In this document: piece by piece, positions 17,322 to 26,931 of the stretch
Layout of the letters: each line of letters opens with the position of its first letter
Numbering within the stretch: position 1 is the stretch's first letter
Assembly: GCA_963695085.1 (NCBI GenBank)
Contig: CAVOFV010000008.1
Span: forward strand, 372,001 to 436,000
Reading direction: 5' to 3'
Source of the DNA: SG8-30 sp963695085
GTDB taxonomy: Bacteria; Pseudomonadota; Gammaproteobacteria; Steroidobacterales; Steroidobacteraceae
Length of the DNA: 64,000 nucleotides
Position numbers and translations under genes: made by a program
Notes under the pieces: model-generated
The model's input: the letters and a program-made list of their open reading frames with translations, nothing else
What the model was told of the DNA's origin: nothing
Database searches by the model: none

Positions 17322-18454
17322 CGCACTGCCCCGATGCGCCCGATCAGCCGGCGCCGGGTGCGCTCCAGCCACCAGCCGCCGCCGATGAACAGGATGCCCA
17401 TGCCGATCAGGCCGAAGGCGCGACCCAACATGTCGAACAGGCTGCCGAAGTAGAACCACAGCACCGTCAGCGCGAACCCCAGCACGCCCAGGTTGACCCG
17501 CAGGCGATCGCCGTCACGCAGTCCCCAGAAGACCAGCCCGACAGAACCGGCTGCATAGGCTAGATACGCAAGGAGTTCATGGCTGGTGCGGGTCAGGTCC
17601 AGCGTGGTCACGAACCAGACAAGCGCCATCGCAACGGCGGCTGGCCACGCATCCCGTCGCCGCAGCGCCGCCGCGACGGCCAGCGGCAGCATCAGCGCCA
17701 CCGACCATACCAGAACCGGCGCCACGGGAGCTCCCTGTGCCGATGCGGGAACAAGGCCGCGCATCGTCCCGATGCCGACCGCCGCATAGGCCGAGGGCAG
17801 CAGGATGATCACGCCCAGGCGGGCGAGCGCCTGGCGCCATGCTGCATCCAGCGCACGGCTCCTGGCGCCGACATAGGCCGTGCCGAGGCCCGTGAAACCG
17901 ATCGCGATTGCGGCCATCTCGGCATGCGACGGACCCACCAGCGCGGTACGTTGCGCCCACTCGGCCCACAACCACAGCGGTACCAGTGCAGCGACCCATA
18001 CCGTGTGCGGCCAGTCGCGCAACAACGCCAGCGCCACGGCAGCGCCGATCGCCCACAACAGGAATGCCGATGGCCAGTGCGCAGCGAGGTGAAAGACCTG
18101 CCCAGCCAGGAAGATGCCGGCGCCCAGCGCGGCAGTGCCGGCCGCATGCAGCGAAGTTGCGAGGGCAGGCTGCCTGGACGCCGCCACGCCGGCAGCAACG
18201 TGCAACAGCGCTGTCATTGCCACGACGGCCGCCAGGCGCGCCGCCGGTCCCAGGTCCGCCCAGTGCGCCGCCACGAACAGCAGGACGCCGGCCGCCACCA
18301 GCAAGCCGCCCAGGCCGAAGGCGATGACGGCCAGTCGCCCGGTCGCGGGCGCGGCAGCGGCCGTCTCGTGTGCGCGCAGGTGCGCGGCAGTCGCGGCGTC
18401 GATGACTCCCGCGTCCAGCCAACCCGCAATCGCCTTGTCGATCGCCTTGTGCAT
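17318..18454 (-). CDS. DUF2157 polytopic membrane protein
   Basis: The protein has 378 residues from the ATG at 18454; a TTG at 18478 would add eight residues but looks weaker. An N-terminal soluble helix pair (IDKAIAGWLDAGVIDAATAAHLRAHE) is the DUF2157 signature region. It is followed by about 10 to 11 membrane helices (for example LAVIAFGLGGLLVAAGVLLF and VLGFALTVLWFYFG). A short basic C-terminal tail (LERTRRRLIGRIGAVR) follows the glycine-rich ILFIGGGWW helix. The function of DUF2157 proteins is not known. They are commonly paired with GDYXXLXY proteins, as here, where the downstream gene starts inside this stop codon. Confidence 0.88.
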   Translation of the reverse strand: MHKAIDKAIAGWLDAGVIDAATAAHLRAHETAAAAPATGRLAVIAFGLGGLLVAAGVLLFVAAHWADLGPAARLAAVVAMTALLHVAAGVAASRQPALATSLHAAGTAALGAGIFLAGQVFHLAAHWPSAFLLWAIGAAVALALLRDWPHTVWVAALVPLWLWAEWAQRTALVGPSHAEMAAIAIGFTGLGTAYVGARSRALDAAWRQALARLGVIILLPSAYAAVGIGTMRGLVPASAQGAPVAPVLVWSVALMLPLAVAAALRRRDAWPAAVAMALVWFVTTLDLTRTSHELLAYLAYAAGSVGLVFWGLRDGDRLRVNLGVLGFALTVLWFYFGSLFDMLGRAFGLIGMGILFIGGGWWLERTRRRLIGRIGAVR

Positions 18455-18505
18455 GTGGCGCCAAGCCTCTGCCGGCAACGCTACGCCCGTGTCATCACGC
18501 GATAA

Positions 18506-19723
18506 TTACGGCTTCTGCGTACCTGCCACGGTCGGGCGCGGCTCGGGCGGCAGATGTGCCGGACTCACCACCGGCGGCATCGTGTACTCGGGTGGCGGCG
18601 CCAGCTTGAACAGCGACGGCAGCACGGTGTTCAGGAACGCGTAGACGATCAGGCCGCCGAACAGCCACGACGGGATGTCGTACTGCTCACGCAGGATGGC
18701 CGCCAGGACCAGCGTAAACACCAGCGTGGGCAGGATCCGTACCGAGATCCTGAGTGTCTGCGCGAAGCGCTCCTTGAGCGCGAACTTGCGGTGTGCGCTG
18801 ACCGCGATGATGCGGAACGGCAGGATCGCGACCGTGAAGCCGATGCCGGTGCCGATGGCGGCCAGCGAGAAGTCGTCGCGGTGCAGCTCCAGGCCCGCAT
18901 GGAAGAAGTAGAAGGGAATGAACAGCGAGCCCAGCGCCTCGACCGCGTGCAGCATGTGGTCGCTCTGCAGCGACGGCATGTAATGGCGGTACTGCTGCGC
19001 CACCATGCCCACGACGAACGCCCCGACCAGGTAATAGACGCCCAGGTTGCGCGTCACCAGCGCGCAGGCCACCGCGACGATGACGAGAAATGCGAAGTCG
19101 CTCTTCGGCGCATACGGCAGCACCAGCTTGGCGAAGCCGCGGAACAGCCAGGGCAGCACGGCGATCATCAACACCAGCGCCAGCGTCGAGACGGTGAAAT
19201 CCATCACACTGGTCGAGCGCAGCGTGAAGAACAGCGCCAGCAGCGCCACGATCTCGGTGGCGACCGCCTTGGAGCGTATCCAGAACCGCTCCTGCGCGTC
19301 TTTCGTGACGCTGTTCAACGAGTCGAGGATGAAGCCGGTGGACGGCGTCAGCAGCGCCAGCGCCACCAGGATCGCCGGGCGCAGCTCCAGGCCCAGGAAG
19401 CGCCACAGCAGCCAGGTGGCGGCCGCGTACAGCACGACTCCGTTGATGACGTGCAGCACCAGCACCCGCGAGCCGCCGCGCAGTTCCTGCAGGTTGACCT
19501 CGAGGCCCGCGAACAGGAACAAGGCGACGATGCCCAGTGTCGACAGCAGCGTGACGGTCGGGTCATGCTGGAACAGCCCCAGGCCGAGGCCCAGCGCGCC
19601 GCCCAGCGCGAAGCTGGTGATCGCCGTCGGCAGCCCTATGCCCTGCAGCATGCGCGGCACCACGAACAGCCCGAACAGCAGGATGATGTAGGTCAGCTCG
19701 CTGGTGAAGTCGATCTGCGGCAC
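18506..19723 (-). CDS. Cation:proton antiporter, CPA2-like, without RCK domain
   Basis: This 405-residue inner-membrane protein consists of one Na+/H+-exchanger domain of about 11-12 helices. Visible family features are LPTAITSFALGGALGLGLG, TLGIVALFLFAGLEVNLQEL, LLTPSTGFILDSLN and YFFHAGLELHRDDF. The sequence ends in a proline-rich tail (PPPEYTMPPVV) with no TrkA/RCK domain. This distinguishes it from the KefB-like antiporter at 8732-10711. Ion specificity cannot be told. It begins 28-50 bp upstream of the DUF2157 gene region on the same strand, so these may be co-transcribed, but I see no shared function. Confidence 0.9.
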   Translation of the reverse strand: MPQIDFTSELTYIILLFGLFVVPRMLQGIGLPTAITSFALGGALGLGLGLFQHDPTVTLLSTLGIVALFLFAGLEVNLQELRGGSRVLVLHVINGVVLYAAATWLLWRFLGLELRPAILVALALLTPSTGFILDSLNSVTKDAQERFWIRSKAVATEIVALLALFFTLRSTSVMDFTVSTLALVLMIAVLPWLFRGFAKLVLPYAPKSDFAFLVIVAVACALVTRNLGVYYLVGAFVVGMVAQQYRHYMPSLQSDHMLHAVEALGSLFIPFYFFHAGLELHRDDFSLAAIGTGIGFTVAILPFRIIAVSAHRKFALKERFAQTLRISVRILPTLVFTLVLAAILREQYDIPSWLFGGLIVYAFLNTVLPSLFKLAPPPEYTMPPVVSPAHLPPEPRPTVAGTQKP

Positions 19724-19864
19724 GGTGACCCCCTGTCGCCCGTGCGCCCCCGGGGCGCGGTTGGCGCGATGTTAGCAGTCCATCGCCGGCTGTCGTATAA
19801 GGTCGGTGGCCGCGGGAACCGGGGCCGCCGGGCGCCGGTCCAAGCGTCGCAAGGAGGTCTGCCA

Positions 19865-20392
19865 ATGAGCCGCAGGATTGCCATGGTCGTCGCCACGCTG
19901 GCTCTTGCCGCAGCGCTGCCGGCCGGCGCGCAGATTCATACCGTTCCCATGAAGGGCCTCGGCAACGAGTGGGTCAAGGAGCTCAGCCTCAAGGGCCGCA
20001 TGGACTGGGAGTGGATCGAGACGTATCCCGAGCAGGTGTTCTTCGCGACCCGCCAGGACGCGCGTCGCGAGGGTGACATCGTGACCATGTGGATGCGCAT
20101 CGAGTACAAGATCGCGCGCAGCCCCGGGCCGCACCGCAGCGCGGCGAGCCGCGACGACTGGGACTGCAGGAATGGCCGGCGCGCCAATGTCGGCACGTTC
20201 TTCTATCGCTGGAAGAACCTCGAGGACGCCGATCCCGAGCGCTCGACGACGCTGCTGCGCAACTGGGAGAAGATCGAGCCCGGCACGCTGGGCGACACGC
20301 TGTGGCAGTTCGCCTGCAGCATCCAGCCGACCCAGACGCTGGTGCAGCCGGAGCCCACGCCCACGCCGCAGACCCCGCCGAACCCACGCTGA
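19865..20392 (+). CDS. Exported protein resembling surface-adhesin E domain
   Basis: This 175-residue protein starts at the ATG at 19865, with a strong AAGGAGGT ribosome site 8 nt upstream. A signal peptide ends near PAGAQ. The mature part contains WEWIETYPEQVFFATRQD, VTMWMRIEYKI, WDCRNGRRANVGTFFY and GTLGDTLWQFAC. This is the pattern of short periplasmic proteins assigned to the surface-adhesin-E-like family: a polar-strand sheet with a Cys pair linking WDC and FAC. A proline/threonine-rich tail (PTPTPQTPPNPR) ends it. The role is unknown, and the family assignment is by eye from motif order. Confidence 0.7.
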   Translation: MSRRIAMVVATLALAAALPAGAQIHTVPMKGLGNEWVKELSLKGRMDWEWIETYPEQVFFATRQDARREGDIVTMWMRIEYKIARSPGPHRSAASRDDWDCRNGRRANVGTFFYRWKNLEDADPERSTTLLRNWEKIEPGTLGDTLWQFACSIQPTQTLVQPEPTPTPQTPPNPR

Positions 20393-20617
20393 TCAGCAGC
20401 CCCCGGACTGCGGCTGGCCCGCAGTCAATCCGGCGCGCAGCCCTGTCCGCGGCGCACCGACGGCCGCGTTCAACCTGTTGAGCCCCAAGCCATTATTGTC
20501 CCGCGCGCCCCGGCCCGGCGGGCCGCCGCGAGGAGAATTGCGGGTTCACACTCGCGGCGTTTCGGGCGACAATGCGCGCCCTTCCGATCCCTCATCACGC
20601 CGCAAGGATCCTGAGCC

Positions 20618-21259
20618 ATGCGCCTCCTGTCGATCCTGATGCCCCGCGAGAAGCATTTCTTCACGCTGTTCAACCGCCATGCCGACTACGTCGTCGAGGG
20701 CAGCCGCACGCTGATCGAGCTTTTTGACGCTCACGCAGACGGCGAGGGCTGGGAGGAACTGGTCGAGCGGATCATCACGACCGAGAAGGCCGCCGACAAG
20801 GTGACCCACGAGACGGTGGCCCTGATGCACTCAACCTTCGTGACGCCGTTCGACCGCGACCTGATCAACCGGCTGATATCGCGCCTCGACGACATCCTCG
20901 ACCTGATCCAGGACACGGCGGAATCGCTGACGCTGTACGACATCAAGAAACTCACGCCGGAAGCGGCTCATCTCGCCAGCCTGGTGCAGTTGTGCTGCGG
21001 TCGCGTGCAGGCCGCCGTCAAGATGCTGTCGTCGATGGAAAATGCGCCGGAAATCCTCAGGATCTGCCAGGAGATAGACGAAATCGAGACCGACGCCGAC
21101 CGCGTGCTGTATGGCGCGATCTCGCGCCTGTTCCGCGAGGAAGAGGACGTGCGGCAGTTGATCAAGCTGAAGAACATCTACGAACTGCTGGAAACGACGA
21201 CCGACAAGTGCCAGGTCGTTGCCAACGTCCTGGAGGGCGTGGTCCTCGAGAACGGCTGA
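20618..21259 (+). CDS. PhoU-like DUF47 protein, accessory of Pit phosphate transporter
   Basis: This 213-residue all-helical cytoplasmic protein belongs to the DUF47/TIGR00153 family, related to PhoU. Typical features are MPREKHFFTLFNRHADYVVEG at the N-terminus, TEKAADKVTHETVALMH, TPFDRDLINRLISRLDDILD and EIDEIETDADRVLYGAISRLF, with helix-to-helix acidic patches (ExxxD) that bind metal in PhoU folds. It is separated from pitA by 2 bp, the normal arrangement in proteobacteria. There it is thought to modulate the low-affinity phosphate transporter. Confidence 0.93.
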   Translation: MRLLSILMPREKHFFTLFNRHADYVVEGSRTLIELFDAHADGEGWEELVERIITTEKAADKVTHETVALMHSTFVTPFDRDLINRLISRLDDILDLIQDTAESLTLYDIKKLTPEAAHLASLVQLCCGRVQAAVKMLSSMENAPEILRICQEIDEIETDADRVLYGAISRLFREEEDVRQLIKLKNIYELLETTTDKCQVVANVLEGVVLENG

Positions 21260-21261
21260 CC

Positions 21262-22263
21262 ATGGAAGTGCAAACCGTCACGCTGGTGCTGGTCTTGCTG
21301 GTGGCGCTCGCGCTGGTATTCGATTTCATGAATGGCTTCCACGACGCGGCGAATTCGATCGCCACCGTCGTCTCGACCGGCGTGCTGAAGCCCTACCAGG
21401 CGGTGGCCTGGGCGGCGTTCTTCAACTTCATCGCCATCGTGCTCGTCGAGATGAAGGTCGCCGCGACCGTCGGCAAGGGCATCGTCAGTCCGGACGCGGT
21501 GACCAACCAGGTCATCTTCGGCGCCCTGGTCGGCGCGATCGTGTGGAACATCATTACGTGGTGGTACGGGCTGCCTTCGAGCTCCTCGCATGCGCTGATC
21601 GGCGGGTTGATCGGCGCCACCATTGCGCAGGCGGGCACGGGTCCCCTGCTGGCGCCCGGCATCACGAAGACCACCGCGTTCATCGTCGTGGCGCCGATGC
21701 TCGGCATGCTGCTGGGCGGCGGCCTGATGGTGCTCGTGTCCTGGATCTGCCGGCGGCTGTCGCAACGGCAGACCGATCGCTGGTTCCGGCGCCTGCAGCT
21801 GGTGTCGTCGGCGCTGTACAGCATCGGTCACGGCACCAACGATGCGCAGAAGACCATGGGCATCATCTGGCTGCTGCTGATCGCCGCGGGCCTGACGACG
21901 CGTGATCACCTGCCGAACTGGGTCATCGTCAGCTGCTTCGTTGCCATTGCGCTCGGCACGCTGTTCGGCGGCTGGCGCATCGTCAAGACCATGGGGCAGC
22001 GCATCACCAAGCTGCGGCCGGTCGGCGGCTTCGCGGCCGAGACCGGCGGCGCCATCACCTTGTTCCTTGCCTCCAACTTCGGCATCCCGGTATCGACCAC
22101 GCATACGATTACCGGCTCCATCATCGGCGTCGGCTCCTCGCAACGCGTGCGGGCCGTACGCTGGGGCGTGGCGGGCAACATCGTGATGGCGTGGATCGTG
22201 ACTATCCCGGCCTCGGCCCTGCTCGCAGCCGGTGCATGGTGGGTCGGCGGCTATTTCCTGTAG
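21262..22263 (+). CDS. pitA: Low-affinity inorganic phosphate transporter, PiT family
   Basis: This 333-residue inner-membrane protein carries the two PiT signature repeats. The first is FDFMNGFHDAANSIATVVSTG near residue 20, and the second is SIGHGTNDAQKTMGIIW near residue 190. The S-rich half-helix YGLPSSSSHALIGGLIG and its counterpart FGIPVSTTHTITGSIIG are also present. These repeats form the phosphate and cation site. It is translated just after the DUF47 gene (2-bp gap), so the pair is one operon. It lacks the large central loop of E. coli PitA (499 residues) and resembles the shorter PiT proteins common in proteobacteria. Neither gene is preceded by an obvious pho box. Confidence 0.95.
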   Translation: MEVQTVTLVLVLLVALALVFDFMNGFHDAANSIATVVSTGVLKPYQAVAWAAFFNFIAIVLVEMKVAATVGKGIVSPDAVTNQVIFGALVGAIVWNIITWWYGLPSSSSHALIGGLIGATIAQAGTGPLLAPGITKTTAFIVVAPMLGMLLGGGLMVLVSWICRRLSQRQTDRWFRRLQLVSSALYSIGHGTNDAQKTMGIIWLLLIAAGLTTRDHLPNWVIVSCFVAIALGTLFGGWRIVKTMGQRITKLRPVGGFAAETGGAITLFLASNFGIPVSTTHTITGSIIGVGSSQRVRAVRWGVAGNIVMAWIVTIPASALLAAGAWWVGGYFL

Positions 22264-22338
22264 ACGCCACACCCGGCGCGGCGGCCACGCGCAACGGACG
22301 CTAAGATACCGTCGTTGTTTCAGCAGCAAGGACCGGCA

Positions 22339-24378
22339 ATGAGCGGCATCCAGGAGTCCATCGGCTCGCTTGAAGTCGCGTTGGTCCACACCCAGAAACT
22401 GCTCGAAACCGACCCTGCACTGGCGGCCGAGCAGGCGAACGAGATTCTGAAGGCCATTCCGAACCAGCCCGTTGCGCTGCTGTTGCTGGGCGCTGCGCGG
22501 CGGGGGAGCGGCGACACAGCCGCGGCTCTGTCCGTGCTCGAATCACTCGCGCAGCGGCATCCAGACTGGGCTGCCGTGCATTACGAGCTCGGCCTGACCC
22601 TGGGCGCTGACCGCCAGGGCGGAGCCGCTGTCGATGCGTTGCGGCGCGCGGTCAGGCTGAAGCCCGACCTGGGCGAGGCCTGGCGCGCGCTGGCGGATCA
22701 CCTGACCGCCATCGGTGACACGGCTGGCGCGGATGACGCGTATGCCCGTTACCTGAAGTTCTCCGTTCAGGATCCGCGACTGCTGGAGGCCGCTGCGGCG
22801 CTGTCCGAGAACCGCATTGCAGCTGCGGAAGCTCTGTTGCGCGAACATCTCAGGCAATATCCGACCGACATTGCCGCCATCCGGATGCTGGCCGAGGTGG
22901 CGGCCCGCGTTGGCCGTTTTGGCGACGCCGAAGTGCTGCTGGCGCGTTGCCTCGAGCTGGCGCCGGGCTTTACGGCGGCCCGGCATAACCATGCCGTGGT
23001 GCTCAACCGGCTGGGCCAGTCGGCAGCGGCCCTGGCCGAAATCGACCGGGCGCTGGAGGCAGAGCCCCGCAATCCGAGCTACCGCATCATGAAGGCAGCC
23101 ATCCTGGGCCGCCTGGGCGAATACGGGCAGTCCATCGAGCTCTACGGCAACGTGCTGGCCGAATACCCCCGCCAGCCCAAGGCCTGGATGAGTTACGGCC
23201 ACGCGCTGAAGTCCGCGGGGCGCCAGCAGGAGTCGATCGACGCCTACAGAAGGAGCATCGAGCTGGCACCAGGCTTCGGCGAGGCGTACTGGAGCCTGGC
23301 CAACCTCAAGACCATCCACTTCTCGCCGGTCGAGCTGGCCGCCATGCGCTCGCAGCTCGATCAGCCCGGGCTGACGGATGTCGATCGTTTTCATCTTCAT
23401 TTCGCGATTGGCAAGGCGCTCGAGGATGCGCAGGAGTACGCCGGTTCATTTGAGCATTACGCCACCGGCAACCGGCTGCGCAGGGCCATGGTCGTCTACG
23501 ACCCCGACGAGACCTCGGCCAACGCCCGGCGCTACAGGGCGCTGTTCTCGAAGGACTTCTTTGCACAACGGGCGGGCTGCGGCGCCCCCATGCCGGACCC
23601 GATCTTCATTGTCGGCCTGCCGCGGTCCGGCTCGACGCTGCTTGAGCAGATTCTCTCGAGCCATCCGGCGGTCGAAGGCACGATGGAGCTGCCGGACATC
23701 ATTGCGATGGCCCGCGCCCTGGGCGAGAAGAAGACCCGCGGCCAGACCTCAAGATACCCCGAAGTGCTGGCGACGCTCGATACCGACCAGTTGTGCGCGC
23801 TCGGCGAACAGTACCTTGCCGGGACCCGCGTCCAGCGCAAGACCGGCGCGCCATTCTTTATCGACAAGATGCCCAACAACTTCGCCCATGTCGGCCTGAT
23901 CCACCTGATCCTGCCGGCGGCGAAGATCATCGACGCGCGGCGTCATCCCCTCGCCTGTTGCCTGTCCAACTTCAAGCAGCATTTCGCGCGCGGGCAGAAC
24001 TTCACGTACGACCTCGAGGAGATCGGCCGCTATTACCGCGACTACGTCGAGCTGATGGCGCACTTCGACGAGGTGCTGCCCGGCCGGGTCCATCGCGTCA
24101 TCTATGAACGAGTCGTCGAGGACACCGAAGCCGAGATCCGGCGGCTGCTCGAATACTGCGGCCTGCCATTCGACCCGGCATGCCTGCGTTTCTACGAGAA
24201 TGAGCGTGCGGTCCGGACCGCCAGTTCCGAGCAGGTCCGGCAGCCCATCTACCGTGAGGGCCTGGACCAGTGGCGTCATTTCGAGCCCTGGCTCGGGCCC
24301 CTGAAAGGCGCCCTCGGTCCGGCGCTCGAAGCCACCGTACCGACGGCGGGTGATTGCAGCACGGCCAACGAGGCGTAA
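22339..24378 (+). CDS. TPR-repeat sulfotransferase
   Basis: The protein has 679 residues from the ATG at 22339 (AAGGA ribosome site 6 nt upstream). Residues 1 to about 340 are tetratricopeptide-like helical repeats (for example HPDWAAVHYELGLTLGADRQ and SYRIMKAAILGRLGEYGQSI). From about residue 415 a sulfotransferase domain begins with the 5'-PAPS phosphosulfate loop IFIVGLPRSGSTLLEQILSS. It continues with FIDKMPNNFAHVGLI and a 3'-phosphate-type region (DARRHPLACCLSNFKQHF). It should transfer sulfate from PAPS to an unknown acceptor. It is followed 33 bp later by a TonB-dependent receptor. This pairing recurs in several proteobacteria, but the acceptor and transported compound are not known. 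Confidence 0.88.
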   Translation: MSGIQESIGSLEVALVHTQKLLETDPALAAEQANEILKAIPNQPVALLLLGAARRGSGDTAAALSVLESLAQRHPDWAAVHYELGLTLGADRQGGAAVDALRRAVRLKPDLGEAWRALADHLTAIGDTAGADDAYARYLKFSVQDPRLLEAAAALSENRIAAAEALLREHLRQYPTDIAAIRMLAEVAARVGRFGDAEVLLARCLELAPGFTAARHNHAVVLNRLGQSAAALAEIDRALEAEPRNPSYRIMKAAILGRLGEYGQSIELYGNVLAEYPRQPKAWMSYGHALKSAGRQQESIDAYRRSIELAPGFGEAYWSLANLKTIHFSPVELAAMRSQLDQPGLTDVDRFHLHFAIGKALEDAQEYAGSFEHYATGNRLRRAMVVYDPDETSANARRYRALFSKDFFAQRAGCGAPMPDPIFIVGLPRSGSTLLEQILSSHPAVEGTMELPDIIAMARALGEKKTRGQTSRYPEVLATLDTDQLCALGEQYLAGTRVQRKTGAPFFIDKMPNNFAHVGLIHLILPAAKIIDARRHPLACCLSNFKQHFARGQNFTYDLEEIGRYYRDYVELMAHFDEVLPGRVHRVIYERVVEDTEAEIRRLLEYCGLPFDPACLRFYENERAVRTASSEQVRQPIYREGLDQWRHFEPWLGPLKGALGPALEATVPTAGDCSTANEA

Positions 24379-24411
24379 ACTGGCGCGAACTTGCCATCAG
24401 GGAGGGCGACC

Positions 24412-26820
24412 ATGCAGCGTTCCAAGAAACGTAAGCTGAGGCGCGCACAGGCGATGCTGGCGGGTGCGCCATTGGCCTCGGGGCTATTGTTGCTGTCGCC
24501 GGCCGCCTACGCGCAGAGCGGCGGTCCGGTACAGCTCCAGGAAATCACCGTCACCGCGCAGAAGCGGTCCGAGAGCCTGCAGGACGTTCCGCTCAGCATT
24601 CAGGCGCTCGGCACGACCAGGCTCGAGGAGTTGCACGTCGGCAACTTTGCCGACTACGCCAAGTTCCTGCCGAGCCTGTCCTACCAGAGCGGCGGCCAGA
24701 GCGGCGGCCCGGGCTTTTCCAGGGCCTACATGCGTGGCGTCGCAAGCGGCGGCGACGGCAACCATTCCGGCTCCCAGCCCAGCGTCGGCACCTACCTGGA
24801 TGAGCAGCCGGTCACCACCATCAACGGCGCGCTCGACATACACCTGTACGACATCGAGCGCGTCGAGGTGCTGGCCGGTCCGCAGGGTACGTTCTACGGC
24901 GCCAGTTCCCAGGCGGGCACGATCCGCATCATCACCAACAAGCCGGACCCGAGCGGCTTCAAGGCCGGCTACGACATCGAGGGCAACACCATCGCCAAGG
25001 GCGGCCAGGGCTACCTGGCGGAAGGCTTCGTGAACGTGCCGCTGTCGCCGACCGCCGCCATCCGCCTGGTCGGGTGGGCGCGGCATGACGCAGGCTACAT
25101 CGACAACGTTCCCGGCTCGGTCACCTACCCGTTCTCGGGAATCACCAGAACCAACGCCAACCGCGCCAAGAAGGACTACAACGACGGCGATATCTACGGC
25201 GCGCGGGCGGCGCTGAAGATAGACCTGAACGACAGCTGGACGGTCAGCACCGGCGTGATGGGCCAGGAACAGAAACTCAATGGCAGCTACGGCTACCGGA
25301 TCGGCGACGACCTGGAAATCGTGCGCTTCAACCCGGAATCCACCAAGGACCGCTGGGTCCAGGCGGCGCTGACCATCGAGGGCAAGGTCGGCAATTTCGA
25401 CGTGACCTATGCCGGCTCCTACCTGGACCGCAATGACGACGTCCGTTCCGACTACGTCGATTACTCGGTCTACTACGACGTGTACAGCTATTACGTCTAC
25501 AACGATGCCGGCGAGTACATCGACCCCACCCAGTACATCATCGGCAAGGATGGCTACACCAAGCAGAGCCACGAACTGCGCATCTCCTCCCCGGCCGACA
25601 ACCGGGCGCGATTCGTTGCAGGCCTGTTCATGCAGCGCCAGACGCACGACATCGAGCAGAACTACAAGATCGACAATATCGCGACCGAACTCGAAGTCAC
25701 CGGCTGGCCCGACACCTGGTGGCTGACCCAGCAGGTCCGGGTAGACCGCGATTACGCGGCCTTCGGCGAGGTCACTTACGACCTCACCGACAAGCTGTCG
25801 GTCACCGGCGGCATACGCTTTTTCAAGGCGAAGAATTCGCTGGAAGGGTTCTTCGGGTTCGGCCTGACCCACCCCTACACGACGGGCGAGAAGTTATGTG
25901 ACCCCGCACTCGGCCCCGCACCCTCGGTCAACGGTGGGCCCTGCACCAACCTCAACAAGAGTGTCAATGAATCCGGCAACACGCCCAAGGTGAACTTCAC
26001 CTATCGCATTGACGGCCAGCGCATGGTCTATGCGACCTACTCGAAGGGCTTCCGGCCCGGTGGCGTCAATCGGCGCGGCACCCTGCCGCCGTATGAGGCC
26101 GACTTCCTGACCAACTACGAACTCGGCTGGAAGACCAGCTGGGCGGGAAATCGGCTGCGCTTCAACGGCGCGGTGTTCCTCGAGGACTGGAAGGACTTCC
26201 AGTTCTCGTTCCTGGGCGAGAACTCGCTGACGCAGATCGCGAACGCCGGCAAGGCGCAGATCAAGGGCATCGAGGCCGACCTGCTGTGGGCAGCGACCGA
26301 CAAGCTGACCGTCGCCGCCGCTTTCGCGCTGCTCGATGCGAAGCTGACGCAGGCCTATTGCGGCACGCTGGGTCCAGACGGAAAGGACCTGAATCCGTGC
26401 ACGGAAGACGATGGCGACGGGGGCACCATCCCGGCTACACCGCAGGCCCCGAACGGCGCCCGGCTGCCGGTGACGCCCAGGTTCAAGGGCAACCTCACGG
26501 CGCGGTACGCGTTCAACCTCGGCAGTTACGACGCGCACATCCAGGGCGCAATGGTTTACGTCGGCAGCCGCTGGGCCGAACTGCGCACCGCGCAGCGTGA
26601 AATTCTCGGCAAGGAGAGCGCCTACACGCTCGCCGACTTCAGCGCCGGCCTGGCGAAGGGCAACTACACGGCGGAACTGTTCGTGAACAACGCCTTCGAC
26701 AAGCGGGCTCAGCTCGACCGCTGGGCACAGTGTGACGCCACGGTCTGCGGTGTCGGAGGCACGTATATAACGCCTTCCCAGCCGCGCACCATCGGGCTCC
26801 GGTTCGGGCAGAAGTTCTGA
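24412..26820 (+). CDS. TonB-dependent outer-membrane receptor
   Basis: The protein has 802 residues from the ATG at 24412 (ribosome site GGAGGG). The signal peptide ends at AAYAQS, and the TonB box ITVTAQKR lies just after it. The plug domain includes SLQDVPLSIQAL, YMRGVASGG, IERVEVLAGPQGTFYGASSQAGTIRIITNKP is split over its second half, and VYDQY-type strands follow. The beta-barrel ends in the terminal aromatic signature PRTIGLRFGQKF. The plug type (SLQDVP, GTIRIIT) is the iron-complex/oligosaccharide-type receptor frequent in sphingomonads and Steroidobacterales. Substrate is unknown. It is in an operon with the TPR sulfotransferase. Confidence 0.92.
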   Translation: MQRSKKRKLRRAQAMLAGAPLASGLLLLSPAAYAQSGGPVQLQEITVTAQKRSESLQDVPLSIQALGTTRLEELHVGNFADYAKFLPSLSYQSGGQSGGPGFSRAYMRGVASGGDGNHSGSQPSVGTYLDEQPVTTINGALDIHLYDIERVEVLAGPQGTFYGASSQAGTIRIITNKPDPSGFKAGYDIEGNTIAKGGQGYLAEGFVNVPLSPTAAIRLVGWARHDAGYIDNVPGSVTYPFSGITRTNANRAKKDYNDGDIYGARAALKIDLNDSWTVSTGVMGQEQKLNGSYGYRIGDDLEIVRFNPESTKDRWVQAALTIEGKVGNFDVTYAGSYLDRNDDVRSDYVDYSVYYDVYSYYVYNDAGEYIDPTQYIIGKDGYTKQSHELRISSPADNRARFVAGLFMQRQTHDIEQNYKIDNIATELEVTGWPDTWWLTQQVRVDRDYAAFGEVTYDLTDKLSVTGGIRFFKAKNSLEGFFGFGLTHPYTTGEKLCDPALGPAPSVNGGPCTNLNKSVNESGNTPKVNFTYRIDGQRMVYATYSKGFRPGGVNRRGTLPPYEADFLTNYELGWKTSWAGNRLRFNGAVFLEDWKDFQFSFLGENSLTQIANAGKAQIKGIEADLLWAATDKLTVAAAFALLDAKLTQAYCGTLGPDGKDLNPCTEDDGDGGTIPATPQAPNGARLPVTPRFKGNLTARYAFNLGSYDAHIQGAMVYVGSRWAELRTAQREILGKESAYTLADFSAGLAKGNYTAELFVNNAFDKRAQLDRWAQCDATVCGVGGTYITPSQPRTIGLRFGQKF

Positions 26821-26830
26821 CGTCAGCGCC

Positions 26831-26856
26831 GGCGGCGGGCACCTCTGCCCGCCGCC
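26831..26856 (+). terminator. Hairpin after the receptor gene, weak U-tract
   Basis: A perfect 11-bp stem (GGCGGCGGGCA / TGCCCGCCGCC) with loop CCTC begins 11 bp after the TonB-dependent receptor stop. No T run follows (CCGGCTTGCGG), so intrinsic termination is uncertain. It may instead protect the 3' end or work with Rho. Confidence 0.55.
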
Positions 26857-26931
26857 CGGCTTGCGGTTCGCGGATCATCGTGCGCGCGGCGTGCGCCTTG
26901 GCTTATACAGCGGACCGGCGCTGGCGGCTTC

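Noticed and set aside
18554..19860. Long plus-strand open frame in front of the exported protein
   Set aside because: This part is antisense to the cation antiporter and has low-complexity Gln/Arg composition. Only the segment from 19865, with its own ribosome site and signal peptide, is real.
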